Assembly (NCBI GenBank): GCA_958450325.1
Contig: OY288257.1
Location: 31,390,771 to 31,454,770, forward strand
DNA: 64,000 bases
From: Agrostemma githago
Taxonomy: Eukaryota > Streptophyta > Magnoliopsida > Caryophyllales > Caryophyllaceae
Direction: 5' to 3'
Shown: piece after piece, positions 33,701-45,864 of the stretch
Numbering within the stretch: position 1 is the first letter of the stretch
How the letters are laid out: each line of letters starts with the position of its first letter
The notes under the pieces: generated by a model
The model's input: the letters and a program-made list of their open reading frames with translations, nothing else
Databases searched by the model: none
What the model was told of the DNA's origin: nothing
Translations under genes and position numbers: made by a program

Positions 33701-35649
33701 GTAACAAAGACAATCCCTTCAGCTCCCACGCCATCTTTGCCGGGGAGGTGATTGACTGTTATCATCTTATCTCTCCGTTTATCCCGCAAGTGAATGGGAT
33801 CTGGTTCGACGATAAGGACGATGTCTACCTCGTTAAAGGGGAAGCTGTCCCCATTACCCCTGAGGAGATTCGAAAGGCTAAGTCCAAAGCTTTAGCCAAC
33901 AACCACCTTGGTCGTCCCTTTCAAGCTACTAGCTCTAGGGACACCCTTATCCCGAAAACCGTCACTTAGCCAGTCAGGACGAAAGTCGCCCCCGAAGAGC
34001 CGACCGCTGAAACGACTCTCGTAAAGCAACTGAAGAAGACCCGAGTTGACCTCTCTATATGGCAGCTCCTGGTTAGCTCACAAGAACATCGAGAGGCACT
34101 TACTAAGGCCCTTGATCAGATCAAGATCGACTCCTTGGCTACCCCTGCTGAAATGGTAGCCACGGTCCTTCCCTACTTAAAGGGGAAAGACGAGAAAGGA
34201 GGCCCACTGATCACCTTCTCTAAAGCCGATCTGTCACCGTTCGGGGCTTCCCACAACCTAGCCCTTTATATTACGGTGATCTCCCGCGGGAAGTATCTCC
34301 CGATGACCCTAATTGATGACGGGTCCGCGGTCAACATCCTTCCCTTAAAGACCACCAAAGCCCTCAGCATTACCGAGGCCGATTACATTCCGACTGCTCA
34401 AACCATCCAGGCTTTTGATGGGAGCCCAAAGTCGGTAGCTAGGGTCATAAAAATGACCATCATAACGGGCCCAGTAGAAAAGGAGCTGGAATTCCAGGTG
34501 ATCGATGTCACCTCTTCCTTCAACTTGCTCCTAGGGAGGCCATGGATCCACGCTGTCAAAGCGGTATCCTCCACCCTCTACCGAATAATCAAGTTCCCCC
34601 TGCACGATAGTGTCATCACCTTGGAGGCAACCCCTATGACCGTGGCTAGCTGCAATGCCACAAGACGCTCGGACCTTTGGGGGTTCGATTTCGTGGAGAT
34701 GATCGAGGAGGAATACCTCTTCAGGCCTTACTTCACCACTAGCATCGACACGATGCTACAGAATTTGGGGTACTTTCCGGAGGTTACCTCCCTACCCTAT
34801 CTTCCACCTGGGAAGATTATCGAGGTCCTTAAAGATGAAGACTCTCACTTTGGCCTCGGTTATGCTACTACTCCGGGCAACGTTGTCCGAGCAGGAATTG
34901 AAAAGACCTGCAACATCATTAAGGGTATCTACTTGAGCCCTTATAGCCCACCGCTGACCGGCTACTTTGTCACGCCGGTATTCGGGGCTGTCCAGGTTGG
35001 TATGTACCAACCCAATGCTGTGCACTCTAGGACCCAATTGGCCCAGGACTGCAACTATATTCCGGATGATGTGTTCGCCCTCATCCAGTCTGATGATGCC
35101 AACAATGCTGAGCCCACGCTGGGGCTACTTTTCGGGGAAGACACCATAGCCCCGACTCCAAAGAAAGACCTGATCAACCTCATTCTTCGCAGCAATAGGT
35201 TTGACCCAACTAAGCTGATCTCAGATGTTGGCTCCGAGACGGGGAACATGGCTTGGAGGAAGACTGTCAAGTGGACTGACAGTCAAGGAAGAATCTACAA
35301 GCTGGTCACTGGGGAAGGAGACATGCCTGAGTCTGAGTCTGAGTCAGTGTTTGAGGTCGAGTCTAGGGGGTCCGGTGCTAGAGTCACTCCTGTAACCCCT
35401 CTCCCTTTAGTTACTCCTGCTGGTGCTTCGGGGTCTGTCTCGAGTGCCTTATCTATCCCGCCACTGACCAATGATCAGATGGCTGCTCTTTTCGAGCTGT
35501 TTTCCAAATTTTCAATCAATAATAACAACTGTTCTGCTTACGACTTGTCTCTTTTTAATTCTGGTTTCAAAAATATTTTATGCAATGACATTGAGAAACT
35601 CGACGAACAGGTACCCCTACCTCTACATATGATCGAGCAACTAGAGTAA
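33658..35649 (+). pseudogene. Element A gag tail and aspartic protease
   Basis: A frame continues from the zinc-knuckle tail (33658-33969), hits TAG at 33967-33969, then runs 504 codons (34135-35649). The protease active site is LIDDGSAVNILP at about residues 61-72 of that ORF, with the flap region and a second hydrophobic motif SSFNLLLGRPW downstream, as in retropepsins. The remaining ~330 residues to 35649 are a poorly conserved linker typical of Tat elements. A stop (TAA) separates it from reverse transcriptase. Whether that stop is decay or the normal pro/RT boundary is unclear. Confidence 0.8.
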
Positions 35650-35694
35650 AGGGAATCCCAGAATCCGGTAATCAAAGATACCGAGTCCGTTAAT

Positions 35695-36782
35695 GTGGGA
35701 ACAACCTTAGAGCTCCAGATGCTTAAGATAGGTTTATCCTTAGATCTCGAGGAGAGACAACAATTCACAAGCCTCCTCCAAGAATTTAAAGACGTCATCG
35801 CATGGTCCTACAAGGGCATGCCAGGGATAGACCGGGAAATAGCCAAGCACCACAGACCGATCAAAGACGGGTGCAAACCGGTTAAGCAGAAGCTCCGCCG
35901 AATGAGGCCCGAATGGTCTCTCAAGGTCAAAGAAGAAGTCGATAAAACAGTTTAAAGTCGGCTTCATACAGGTGTCCGAATATCCGGACTGGGTTGCGAA
36001 CATCGTGCCGGTTCCTAAAAAGGACGGTAAGGTGCGTGTATGCGTGGATTTTCGGGATCTTAACAAGGCGAGCCCGAAAAAAGACTTTCCGTTGTCACAC
36101 ATCGACATATTGGTGGATAACACCGCCGATCATGCCCTTCAATCATTTATGGATGGGTATATCGGGTATAATCAGATCAAGATGGCGAAAGAAGATATGA
36201 GTAAGACCACCTTCACTACACCTTGGGGGTACTTACTGCTATACCGTCATGCCGTTCGGTCTCATTAATGCCGGGGCCATGTACCAACGGACCGCTACAA
36301 CCTTATTACATGACATGATGTATAAGGAAGTAGAAGTTTACGTGGACGACATGATTGTCAAATCTAAAAACCGGGACGGTCACATCACCGCCTTAAGAAA
36401 ATTCTTTACCCGATTACGCAAATACAACATGAGGTTAAACCCTAAAAAATGCAGTTTCGGGGTAACATCTGGCAAATTAATGGGTCATATCGTTAGCCAA
36501 CGTGGTATCGAGGTCGACCCAGCTAAAATCAAAGCCATTACCGAGATGAAGCCTCCTAAAACCGAAAAAGAAATAAGGGGATTTCTCGGGAAAGTTCAAT
36601 ATATCAGCCGGTTCATTTCCAAATTGACCATGGTATGTGAACCAATTTTCAAAAAACTGAAAGTGGGGGAACGAATATTGTGGGATGATAAATGTCAACC
36701 AGCCTTCGACAAAATCAAGGAAATCCTATCTGCTCCGCCGATTTTAATGCCACCTCATGTTTGCCTTTGTCGTTATACCTAA
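35695..36782 (+). pseudogene. Element A reverse transcriptase, frameshifted
   Basis: Reverse transcriptase motifs are spread over three frames (35695-35955, 35972-36268, 36249-36782): VCVDFRDLNKASPKKDFPL, MPFGLINAGAMYQR, the catalytic VEVYVDDMIVKSK (YVDD box), and the thumb region GFLGKVQYISRFISKLT. Order and spacing are those of Ty3/Gypsy polymerases. Two frame breaks (near 35955 and 36240-36250) and a further one near 36780 disable it. Confidence 0.9.
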
Positions 36783-36940
36783 CAACGACCGAGACAGCCA
36801 TAGGGCTATGATGGCAGAGACAGTTTCGAGGAACGAGCTATCTACTACATCAGCAAAAAGTTTTTAGAGTATGAGTGCAAATACACCATGCTCGAGAAAA
36901 CGTGTTTAGCTCTAGTCTAGTGATGGTAGGGAATTGCCGC
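36783..36940 (+). pseudogene. Element A RNase H region, part 1
   Basis: A short out-of-frame stretch encodes the start of the first RNase H region and ends at a Leu-Ala-Leu-Val codon run immediately before the solo LTR. It continues at 38656. Confidence 0.7.
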
Positions 36941-38650
36941 GGATCCCCACCGATCAATAATAACCAACTACACCTACACGTAGATAGGGCAAGTCGGGTC
37001 GAATCCACGGGGACGGTAATGAGGCGTCTAGACTAAGGTCACCCAAAAACGAGACTCGGTCAACGAACTAAGCTAAACTAGAATGATAAGAACGGGAGAA
37101 GGCTATGACTATGACTAAGGTGACGGAGAAAACAAATAAGAAAAAGGGCTAGGATTAGGTCGGGTTCAAGGGGTGATGGAATGGTCAAGGAAGAGCTAAG
37201 GTGAAGGGGTAGTCGGGTTATCTAGGTGTAGTCCGGGCTCTCGCTACGTAGACCGACCTAGAGGTTCTTGCTAGAACCCATCTTAGCGACACATATGACA
37301 AACGGGGTTACTAGCGTGCTTTCGTAGCCTAGGTCACGTCCGGGCTCTCGCTACGTAGACCGACCTAGGGGTCGTCATCACCGGGCCCTCGCTACGTAGT
37401 GAGGGAACCAAACCCACGAGCAAACCACCACCCACAAGAGAAAAGGCAAGAAAAACAAGCATATGCATCTACATGTCATTCAAGCATTTCATCAAACATG
37501 TTCCATGCATCTAACCAAGAGGCAACCCAAAACTTCCACCAACTCATCTCCAACAAACCCTTAATCACCCATTAAACACCCAAATCCCCCTACTAACCCT
37601 AGCAAGAGTCTATTCAAACATAACTAAACTAATCCTAACCACAAAAAGATGAATCAACACAAACAACAAAACATACATAAAGAAACTAGCAAGAACAATA
37701 AACAACAATCAAAGATTAAAACTTGAAAGATTAAACAATGATTAAGAGTAAAAAGGATGAGAAGATTATACCTACTAACAAGAGGAAGGGAAGATTGAAA
37801 ACTTGTATTAATAAGAAAACCCAAATACATCAACCAAGGTTGTCAATCTTGGATGGATTCTTCAAGAATTCCCTTAATACAAGAGCTAAACTAAGATTAA
37901 TGATAAACTAAAGACTAATTTACACTAATCTATGCTAAACTATGCTAGGGTTTTGTGGGTAATGAAGAACATTCCATAAGATTACAAGAGGGGGGTATAT
38001 ATAGGGTTACAATGAATAAGAAGAAGGAAATAAGCAATTGCGGGCTACAGCACTTCTTCCCGGTCGGGAAGGAATGGTCCCGGTCAGGATGGGCCATCCT
38101 TCCCGGTCGGGATCAAGCATAACACCGGGCTGTGTTATCAATAACACCAGGCTGTGTTATTGCTCTTCCCGGTCGGGATGAGGTGGTCCCGGTCGAGATG
38201 AGGTGGTCCCGTTCGGGATGAACTCATCCCGGTCGGGATGGACCCAGGACAGAAGCTATCGCATTTGTGCACCTCATCCCGGTCGGGATGAGGTCCTTCC
38301 CGTCGGGGATGAGTCTTGTAGGCCTCCAATATGATCTTTAAGGTCCCTCCTTGCCTCTCATGGGTTTCTCATCGATTCTCGGGTCTCGGGATCGAGCCTA
38401 AGAGGCTCGGGAATGGGTCCCAAGGTCTCGGGATCGAATCCAAGGCATCGAGTGATCGTTCCTTCTCTTCGTTGGCTCCAAAAGTGTATGAAATGAGTCG
38501 GAATCGTTCCAATTCTTCATGAATGGTCCCGGGAACCTAAAACGAACTAAAGGAAGCATAAGTAACCCAAAAACCGCTCCCAAGGAGCGATTCCACAAGG
38601 AAAACGGGACCAAAACACAACAAATTAGGCACTACAAACTACACGTATCA
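36941..38650 (-). mobile_element. Solo LTR of the LARD family in the RNase H region, 1710 bp
   Basis: It starts TGATGGTAGGGAATTGCCGC and ends ACTACACGTATCA, with TCTAG on each side (36936-36940 and 38651-38655). Sequence is close to the LTRs of the complete LARD element. The flanking RNase H frame lines up across the insertion. It includes duplicated segments around 37215-37400 ('ccgggctctcgctacgtaga'). Confidence 0.92.
38058..38315. repeat. Palindrome cassette in solo LTR 2
   Basis: At least nine units of the type TCCCGGTCGGGA/ATCCCGGTCGGGAT occur, several with single-base decay (e.g. GTCCCGTTCGGGAT). Embedded near 38117-38160 is a pair of ATAACAC-(6 nt)-GTGTTAT hairpins. This is the longest array of the family in the window. 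Confidence 0.85.
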
Positions 38651-38655
38651 TCTAG

Positions 38656-39483
38656 GCCACTAAGAAGCTCCGGCATTACATGCTCAGCTACGAAGTGCAG
38701 GTATTATCGAAGATGGACCACATCAAATACCTCTTCGAAAAGCCCATCCTCAATGGCAGAATGTCTAGATGGATTCTAATGTCGGCAAAGTTCGACCTGA
38801 AGTTCGTACTGTTAAAAGCTATTAAGGGCCGGGTAGTAGCCGAATTTCTCACCGATAGCCCCGTAACCGAAGAAGGACACACCGACACTTGGTCCTTCCT
38901 AGATGAAAATATCTTCCATACCGATACAAAAACATGGGATCTATATTTTGACGGGACATCCAATTTCCGAGGGTTCGGAGTCGGGATTCTTTTAATCTCA
39001 CCAAAAGGGGAACATACTCCCGTGTCCATCAAATTGGACTTTGATGTTACTAACAATGCCGCCGAGTATGAAGCATGCATCCATGGGCTACAAGCCGCCG
39101 CCGATTTGGGGGTTACAAATCTTCAGGTACACGGCGACTCATCCTTGGTCATTAATCAAGCACTCCAGAAGTGGCAAACTCGGAACGCCAACCTCGTGGC
39201 TTACCAAGCACGAGTAAGGGTTCTCGAGAAACAATTCCAAAAGGTAAAGTATATAAACCTGCCTCGGGAAGAAAACCAGTTTGCATATGCGCTCTCAAAA
39301 TTGGCATCTTTACTGAATATTCCCGATCACCTGACCAGTATGCCGATTTGTGTCGAAAGACGGTCCGAGCCGGCATATATCCACACCATCGAAGACATTG
39401 AGATAGCTGATCCCGAGCCATGGTATCAGGCCGTCTTAACATACCTGACGACCGGGGAATGTCCTCTCGGGATCGACAGTTGA
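38656..39483 (+). pseudogene. Element A RNase H part 2 and second (archaeal-type) RNase H
   Basis: It begins at the resumed RNase H (a TAG replaces an expected Trp right at the target duplication) and continues with LRHYMLSYEVQVLSKMDH. A second RNase H follows: WDLYFDGTSNFRGFGVGIL, TNNAAEYEACIHGLQAA and HGDSSLVINQ carry the Asp, Glu and Asp catalytic residues. The additional RNase H is a hallmark of the Tat lineage. The long ORF 38680-39483 is otherwise intact. Confidence 0.88.
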
Positions 39484-40655
39484 GCCAAGAAAGCCCTATG
39501 GAGGCTGGCAACCCAGTTCCTCCGAACGGACGACGGACAATTATACAAAAAGACGGCATATGGGGCTCTCCTCCTATGTGTCGATAAAATTAAGGCTGAG
39601 AAGGTTATGACCGAAGTACATGACGGCGAGTGCGGTCCACAAATGAATGCCCAGATGTTAATCCGAAAAATCATGAGGCTCGGGTACTACTGGAATAATA
39701 TGGAAACCGACTACCAGTTATATGTCAAACATTGCCATAACTGTCAAATCTTCGCCAATGTGCAACATATGCCGTCCTTCTTGCTGTATACCATGACGTC
39801 AGCTTGGTCATTTTTGACCTGGGGTATCGACATAATCGGGAAGATAAATCCCTCTGGTACTGGTGGACATTGCTTCATTTTGGTAGCTATCGACTATTTC
39901 ACCAAATGGGTCGAAGCTGAATCCTATCGTATTCTCAATGCCAAACATGTAGCCAAGTTAATCCAGAATAAGATAATATGCTGGTACGGGAATCCGCATG
40001 AGTTCATCAGTGACTACGGGACCCACTTTCAGGACGAAACAGTGGCCCTGCTGACCAAGTACAAAATTCAAAGGCATACCTCCTCGCCCTACCGTCCCCA
40101 AACAAATGAAGCGGTGGAAGCGGCAAATAAAACAATTGTCACCATACTTAAAAAATGGCTGATAATTACTGGAATTGGCCCGATAAAATACCTTTTGGTC
40201 TATGGGGATACTGGACATCAATCCGCACCGCAATCAGTGCCACGCCCTATTACCTGACATATGAGATGGAAGTAGTCCAGCCGGTCGAGCTGGAAGTGCC
40301 GTCCCTCAGGATTCTATTAGAGAGTCAAGTACCTGAAGCTGATTGGGTCCGAGCACCGTATGACTCACTAGTCCTATTAGACAAACGGCGATCTCGTGCC
40401 CTCAACAATATTCAGATATATCAGACGAGGATCCAACAGGCCTTTAATAAAAGAGTAAGGCCCAGAAACATTAAAGAAGGGGATTTAGTTCTCAAGTCCG
40501 TTCGAGCTTTATTACTAGTAGATCCGAGGGGAAAATTCAAACCCAATTGGGCCGAGCCATATTTGGTAAAGAAGATTCTATCAGGCGGAGCTGTTAAGCT
40601 GATAGATCTGGACGGGAATGAGTTCGTCAACCCAACCAACCTGGACCAGCTGTAA
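39484..40655 (+). pseudogene. Element A integrase
   Basis: The zinc-binding part includes HDGECGPQMN and KHCHNCQ. The catalytic core has TWGIDIIGKINP (first Asp), ISDYGTHFQ (second Asp) and the Glu-containing segment NEAVEAANK. The C-terminal part ends VNPTNLDQL with stop TAA at 40653-40655. A TGA at 39481 separates it from RNase H, and a frame change near 40155-40250 splits core from C-terminus. Relative to the copy on element B it also has a premature stop where B reads on (DQLKRYYP). It is non-functional. Confidence 0.9.
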
Positions 40656-41073
40656 CGTTACTACCCCTAACCATTTTCTCACTGTCATTAACAAAGTTTA
40701 TCAAAATCGTTTTTTACATAAACTTTCAAAGAGCAACAATAAGCTAGAATTATTTATTCTACTATTGTAAACATCTTAAACTAATAGTCTTGGTGTATTT
40801 CGAGATTGCAAATTTACAAAAGCCCGAACTACGTTTGGTTTGATTCCGCTAATTGTGGATACGTAGGCATCCCCTCAAAAGGGCACAACTACTGCAATCG
40901 AGAAAATAACAGGAACAGTTTAAATAACAAACTTCCTTTATTTATTACTAAAAACCCGATAAACTCGGGAAATTACAAATCGCAAAAATTAAAAAAAATT
41001 CAAAACAGAAAAGCACACTACACTATAAAAAATAATAATAGTACTTAAATAATAAAAACTAAGGACTCGGTAT
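40656..41073. mobile_element. Convergent spacer between integrase and antisense ORF of element A
   Basis: AT-rich. On the minus strand it holds AATAAATAAAGGAAGTTT-type sequence (complement near 40930-40947) that can act as the poly(A) signal of the antisense gene. The same arrangement is seen in element B. Confidence 0.5.
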
Positions 41074-41969
41074 TCAGGGCATTTTGCTCTTTCCCTTGTT
41101 CTTGGCCTCTTTGGCCATCCACTGGCGACGACATGGAGGCGAGCGTTCCCGAATCACCACGGGAACCTCCTTGGCTCGGACTCATTTCTTCTAACTCGAG
41201 TCCTCGATTACTTCAGTAGGCTCAAGTCGGGCCCTCACAGGTTCAGGCAACCTGTCACGCGGGCCTAGTCGGTCTCTGGCCGCCAGTCTCGGCCCGAGCC
41301 TTTTCTCCAAGTCTGTCTGGGGGCTCATCCGCCCCCGCATGCCGCTAGCACCGGCATCCCTAGCTCAAGTCTTAGTTTTTGACTTAAGACCCGACTCCAA
41401 TCGGACTAGAGTAGCAGGAGTCTCTCCTTCATCATAGAAACCCCAGTTATCCTTCGCCGTCTCCCGACAAACCAATTCGAAGGCTTCATCGACCTTCAAG
41501 GCCTTACGGGCCTCTTCCGACTCCTCGAAAGTCCATTTCCGATATGACTCGGAAACCCAAGCGGAATGGCAAGGGTTGGGTATGGTCCACATGGCACGGG
41601 TGAACCACCGTTGTAACCACGTGTCACACATAACGTCCGTCAATTGGAGTGAAACACTAATGATTGCCTCGGTCTCAGGGATTCACTGAGACGAACCAAA
41701 CTGCCTTAGAATGAGGTCCGAGTAAATATGGCCACTAGGTATCGGGCTTGATCCCTCTTGGCTAGCCCCCTCAATTTTGAGAGGAACCACTAAGCGACGG
41801 TCCACCTGATAAAAGGACCTCCGTGAAAAATGAGCTCCTCGTCCCAATAGGTTCGGTTTATATTATGGCTCGAACTTATACGTTACCTCCTCGAGCTGAC
41901 TTGGCTGCTACGATTGTTGCGCACATTCATGGGGGACTCTATGATCAACAATCGCTCGTAGAGCCAAAT
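41074..41969 (-). pseudogene. Antisense plant-mobile-domain-like ORF of element A, exon 2
   Basis: It runs opposite to pol. The acceptor ...TTTGCCAG lies just above 41969, then IWLYERLLIIE. Downstream are LRQFGSSQ near the middle, MCDTWLQRWFTRAMWTIP, and a basic Lys/Arg-rich tail ending near 41074 (KSKMP stop). Several stops occur. The exon layout matches element B (61666-62553), which gives the better-preserved version. Additional antisense ORFs downstream of pol are known in Retand/Tat elements, and similarity to the plant mobile domain of MAIN-type proteins is inferred from the W-x-x-ERL and LRQFG motifs. Confidence 0.65.
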
Positions 41970-42024
41970 CTGGCAAAGCAAAAATACGAATTTCTGTGAG
42001 TGAATTTGGGCGTCCCTAGTTGGC

Positions 42025-42129
42025 ACTCGATCGAGTATCGTGGCTGACTCGATCGAGTAGCCCCGCTTAAAACTGGCAAACGGTCTTCAACAAGGTCACT
42101 CGATCGAGTGATAGGTCTACTCGATGAGT
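42025..42129. repeat. Palindrome cassette in the antisense ORF intron
   Basis: ACTCGATCGAGT at 42025, 42047 and 42098, and ACTCGATGAGT at 42119. Spacing and spacers (GTGGCTG; a roughly 39-bp linker with GGTCTTC) match block 2 of LTR-b (23217-23344). It lies inside the intron 41970-42176. Confidence 0.88.
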
Positions 42130-42176
42130 GACCCTTATACGTCAGGATTTTGCGTTAAAAAAAGTGAGACGTATAC

Positions 42177-42499
42177 CTACAAGAGACGGATACTCCCCGT
42201 CAGTTGACGGTCCGGGTCAAGTCTCCTAGCGTCGAGACCCATAATGATCTCTCTGGTTACCAGCCAAGCCGGGTTGTGACCCGTCTCCATCTGGTCAACT
42301 ATGCCAATCATCCTAATCTGACCCATGCATGAGTCAACCTCCATCCTACCCTCGAAGGCGTATCGGTGCAACATATAAAGGCAAAAGCCCTACGCTTGTG
42401 AGAAGCGGTCGTTCTCACATCCTTAGTGTTCATGAATTTATCAGCCAGGTCAAATAGGAAAACAGAATCTCCCCGCACCATCCGGTCCGTCTCAGCATG
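42177..42499 (-). pseudogene. Antisense ORF of element A, exon 1 (3' portion)
   Basis: This encodes YAFEGRMEVDSCMGQIRMI, MGLDARRLDPDRQLTG and SIRLL, ending at a donor (TAG|GTATAC) where element B has CAG|GTATTT, so Gln has become a stop. It is interrupted at 42499 by the LARD element. The 5' portion is at 50141-50457. Confidence 0.75.
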
Positions 42500-44140
42500 T
42501 GATGGGCGGGATTTGTCGTGGATCCCGCCGTCAAATAATAACCAACTAACCTAACTAGGGTAGCTAGGGCAAGTCGGGTCGAATCCACAGGGACGGGAAA
42601 TGCGTTCAGACTAATGGGTGCTACGGTCTAGGACTAAGTTCGAGACAAGCTAATCTAGGGTGATGGCTAAGGACTAGGCTAAGTCTAAAACGTGGAAAAA
42701 GAAGGCAAAACAACTAACTAACGACTAAGGGAAGCAAATAATGAAAACTAGGGTTAGGTCGGGTTCATGGATGCGAAGAAAACAAGAAGGGGGAAACGGG
42801 GCCACTAGCATGCCTTCGAGGCCTAGGTAACACCGATCGGGCTCTCGCTACGTAATCGGTCTAGGGGTCGTCCTCACCGGGCTCTCGCTACGTAGTGACG
42901 CGACCATACCAACCAACCAAACACATACATACAAGAGAATATGCAAGAAAAACAAGGATTGATCGTCACTAGTCTAACAAGCATTTCATCGAGCATGTGG
43001 AGTGCAAGGTTGATGGGAAACAACAAAAACAACATCTAGTACCACCCTCTCACCCTAATCATCCACAATCACAACCAATCTCCCTAGTAACCCTAGCAAG
43101 GATCTACTCTAACATATCTATGCTAAAACTAACACTAACAAGAGGAATCAACATAAGAATCAAAACAACCATAATGAAACTAGTGAAGACAATAAACTAT
43201 GAACAATAAAATGAACAAAGAATCAAACTTTAATGATAAACAAGATTAAAGGAAAGGAAAAAAGAGATTATACCTACTAACAAGATGAAAGGAAGATTGA
43301 AAACTTGTATAAAAGAGAAAACCCAAAACAATCTTCCAAGGTTGTCAATCTTGGTTGAATTCTTCAAAAGATCCCTTAATACAAGGAGTAATCTAAGATT
43401 AACGATTAACTAAGAACTAATCTACACTAATCTATGCTAATCTATGCTAAACTATCTAGGGTTTAGTGTCTAATGAAGGATATATCATAAGATTACAAGA
43501 GGGAGGGTATTTATAGGGTTACAATGAGTAAGGAGAAGAAAAGATGAAGCGCGGGTCTGAACTGGGCTCATCCCGGTCGGGATGAGGTGGTCCCGGTCGG
43601 GATGAACTCATCCCGGTCGGGATCAAGCATAACACCGGGCTGTGTTATCAATAACACCAGGCTGTGTTATGGCTCTTCCCGGTCGAGATGAGGTGGTCCC
43701 GTTCGGGATGAACTCATCCCGGTCGGGATGGACCCAGGACAGAAGCTATCGCATTTGTGCACCTCATCCCGGTCGGGATGAGGTCCTTCCCGTCGGGGAT
43801 GAGTCTTGTAGGCCTCCAATATGATCTTTAAGGTCCCTCCTTGCCTCTTATGGGTTTCTCATCGATTCTCGGGACTCGGGATCGAGCCTAAGGGGCTCGG
43901 AAATGGGTCCCAAGGTCTCGGGATTGAATCCAAGGCATCGAGTGATCGTTCCTTCTCTTCGTTGGCTCCAAAAGTGTATGAAACGAGTCCGAATCGTTCC
44001 AATTCTTCATGAATGGTCTCAGGAACCTAAAACGAACTAAAGGAAGCATAAGTAACCCATAAACCGCTCCCAAGGAGCGATTCCACAAGGAAAACGGGAA
44101 CAAAACACAACAAATTAGGCACTACAAACTACACTTATCA
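42500..44140 (-). repeat. LARD 3' LTR, 1641 bp
   Basis: Includes the palindrome array at 43567-43803. In solo copies and here the 'accgggctctcgctacgta' motif recurs (42835-42895). Confidence 0.93.
43567..43803. repeat. Palindrome cassette in LARD 3' LTR
   Basis: Units ATCCCGGTCGGGAT / GTCCCGGTCGGGAT recur about every 22 bp, followed by two ATAACAC...GTGTTAT hairpins, then more units. A 33-bp spacer (GACCCAGGACAG...GTGCACCTC) leads to the final pair. Confidence 0.9.
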
Positions 44141-44157
44141 ACTCCCCCACACTTAAC
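44141..44157 (-). promoter_or_regulatory. Polypurine tract of the LARD element
   Basis: The minus strand reads GTTAAGTGTGGGGGAGT directly before the 3' LTR. It primes plus-strand DNA synthesis. Confidence 0.8.
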
Positions 44158-45864
44158 CCTTACTCGCCCTCGAGTAAGCACAAACTAACTACTAAACTAG
44201 CCGAGTGGGTATTAGCGCACCCTACGCCCTTTCAACTCACGCGAGTACACTTAGAGGAAAAGTGCACTCCGCAAGGCAAGTGGAGTCTTGTGACAAAACT
44301 GCGGATGCAACCGGACACAAAACACATAAACAAACAAACATACAAACAAACAAATAATCAGTTGCACCCAAAAAGGAAACAAATACCGCTTCCCTCAAAC
44401 AAGCGGTGAAAGAAGCACCGGTTTAGGACTCGAGGCAAGTGACAACGTTCCCAAGCTAATCATACAAATCGAGATGAACCAAACCCTAATAGTATGACGA
44501 TAAAGCAACAAAAACGTTGGTAACTTACCTAGATTCCTCCTAACCTTCTAAGAACGTACTACGGGACGATCGGCGGGATGGAAAGTGATGAACCATGGTG
44601 TTAGTCGACACTGTAGGTAAGTGAGACCCCGCCCCCTTTAGCGATGAGCCAAGAGGGTCGTCCCATGCCCAAAACCGCCTAACTAGTCCAAGTAAAAAGG
44701 TGGATGTGATTGCAAAATGAGGGAAGACCGACCATTACCGCTATCATCCTTCCTAGGGACTCGGTCCTTTGGTAGGCTCTTCACGGTAATAGTCGGCAAA
44801 AGGCTTATTTTTGAGATGTGGGGACTCTTTTTGGGGGACGGTTTTCTTTTGGCATTTTTCTTTCTTTTGCATTTTTGCTTTGTTTTGCTATGCCATTTCT
44901 TTTTCTTCTTTTCTATTTTCTTTTTCTTGGCTTTTTGTGCCTTTTCTTTTTCTTCAATCTTTTCTTTCTTTCTTTAGCCCTTTTGGCTAGATTTGAGTCG
45001 TAGGCATTTTTTTGCAACTAAGAAAGAGAGATTTCAACAATTTGCAACTTTATTGTGTGGATATGTGTAGGAGATAGGGTAATGGGTGAGTCGGGGGTCG
45101 CGATTTCCCTTCAAACCCACAAAAAAGGGGAGAACTTGGACTAATCAAACGATCCTAAACACGGTCACCTAAGGGACGGGACTCGGCAACCAAGGCCTTT
45201 TCACACCGTGGGTGGTCATAATGGTCAAAATGCAAATCCCGTAGTAAATCCCTAGTAAGCTAGGTGGACTCAAGGTAAAGAACCAACGAAATCATTGATT
45301 TAGGGTCATTCTACTAGACTAAAGTCCAAGACTCGATTTACATTACTAGAAAGGGAAAGTAAACGCTTGCACACTAGCCTTTAAACCGGGTTTTCGAAAA
45401 ACCGTTTACACACAAGACACAACAAACACAACACAAAAAGAAGACACGACGAGAATGAAAGAAAAAGAAGCAAAAGCAACAAAACAAAAACAACACAAAA
45501 CGAACACATACACAACACAAACACCACCCTGATCTTCCAAACAAGCCACCAAATCAACCACAACTTTACAAAGCTCCACCCGAGCACACAACATCACAAT
45601 CTCCTCCAAACTCCACAAGAGAAAAAGGGGAAAAAGGGATAGAAGATGTTACCGGAGGTCTTGAAACCTCTCCAAAGCATTCGGTGATTTAAGCAACCTA
45701 TAAGGAAAAAAGGGGGGCAAAACACGCACAACAAAACAAAGGCACGACATAACGACACAAAAAGAAAATCTTTTTGATTTTTTTGTGAAAATTTTCAAAT
45801 TTTTAGGGTTTTTAAAGGTTTTTTCGAAAAACTAAGAAAATAAAACTAACTACGATAGAATATC

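Noticed and set aside
44717..45003. Phe/Leu-rich ORF suggesting a membrane protein
   Set aside because: It is a CTTTT/TTTCTT low-complexity stretch in the non-coding interior of the LARD, antisense to the element.
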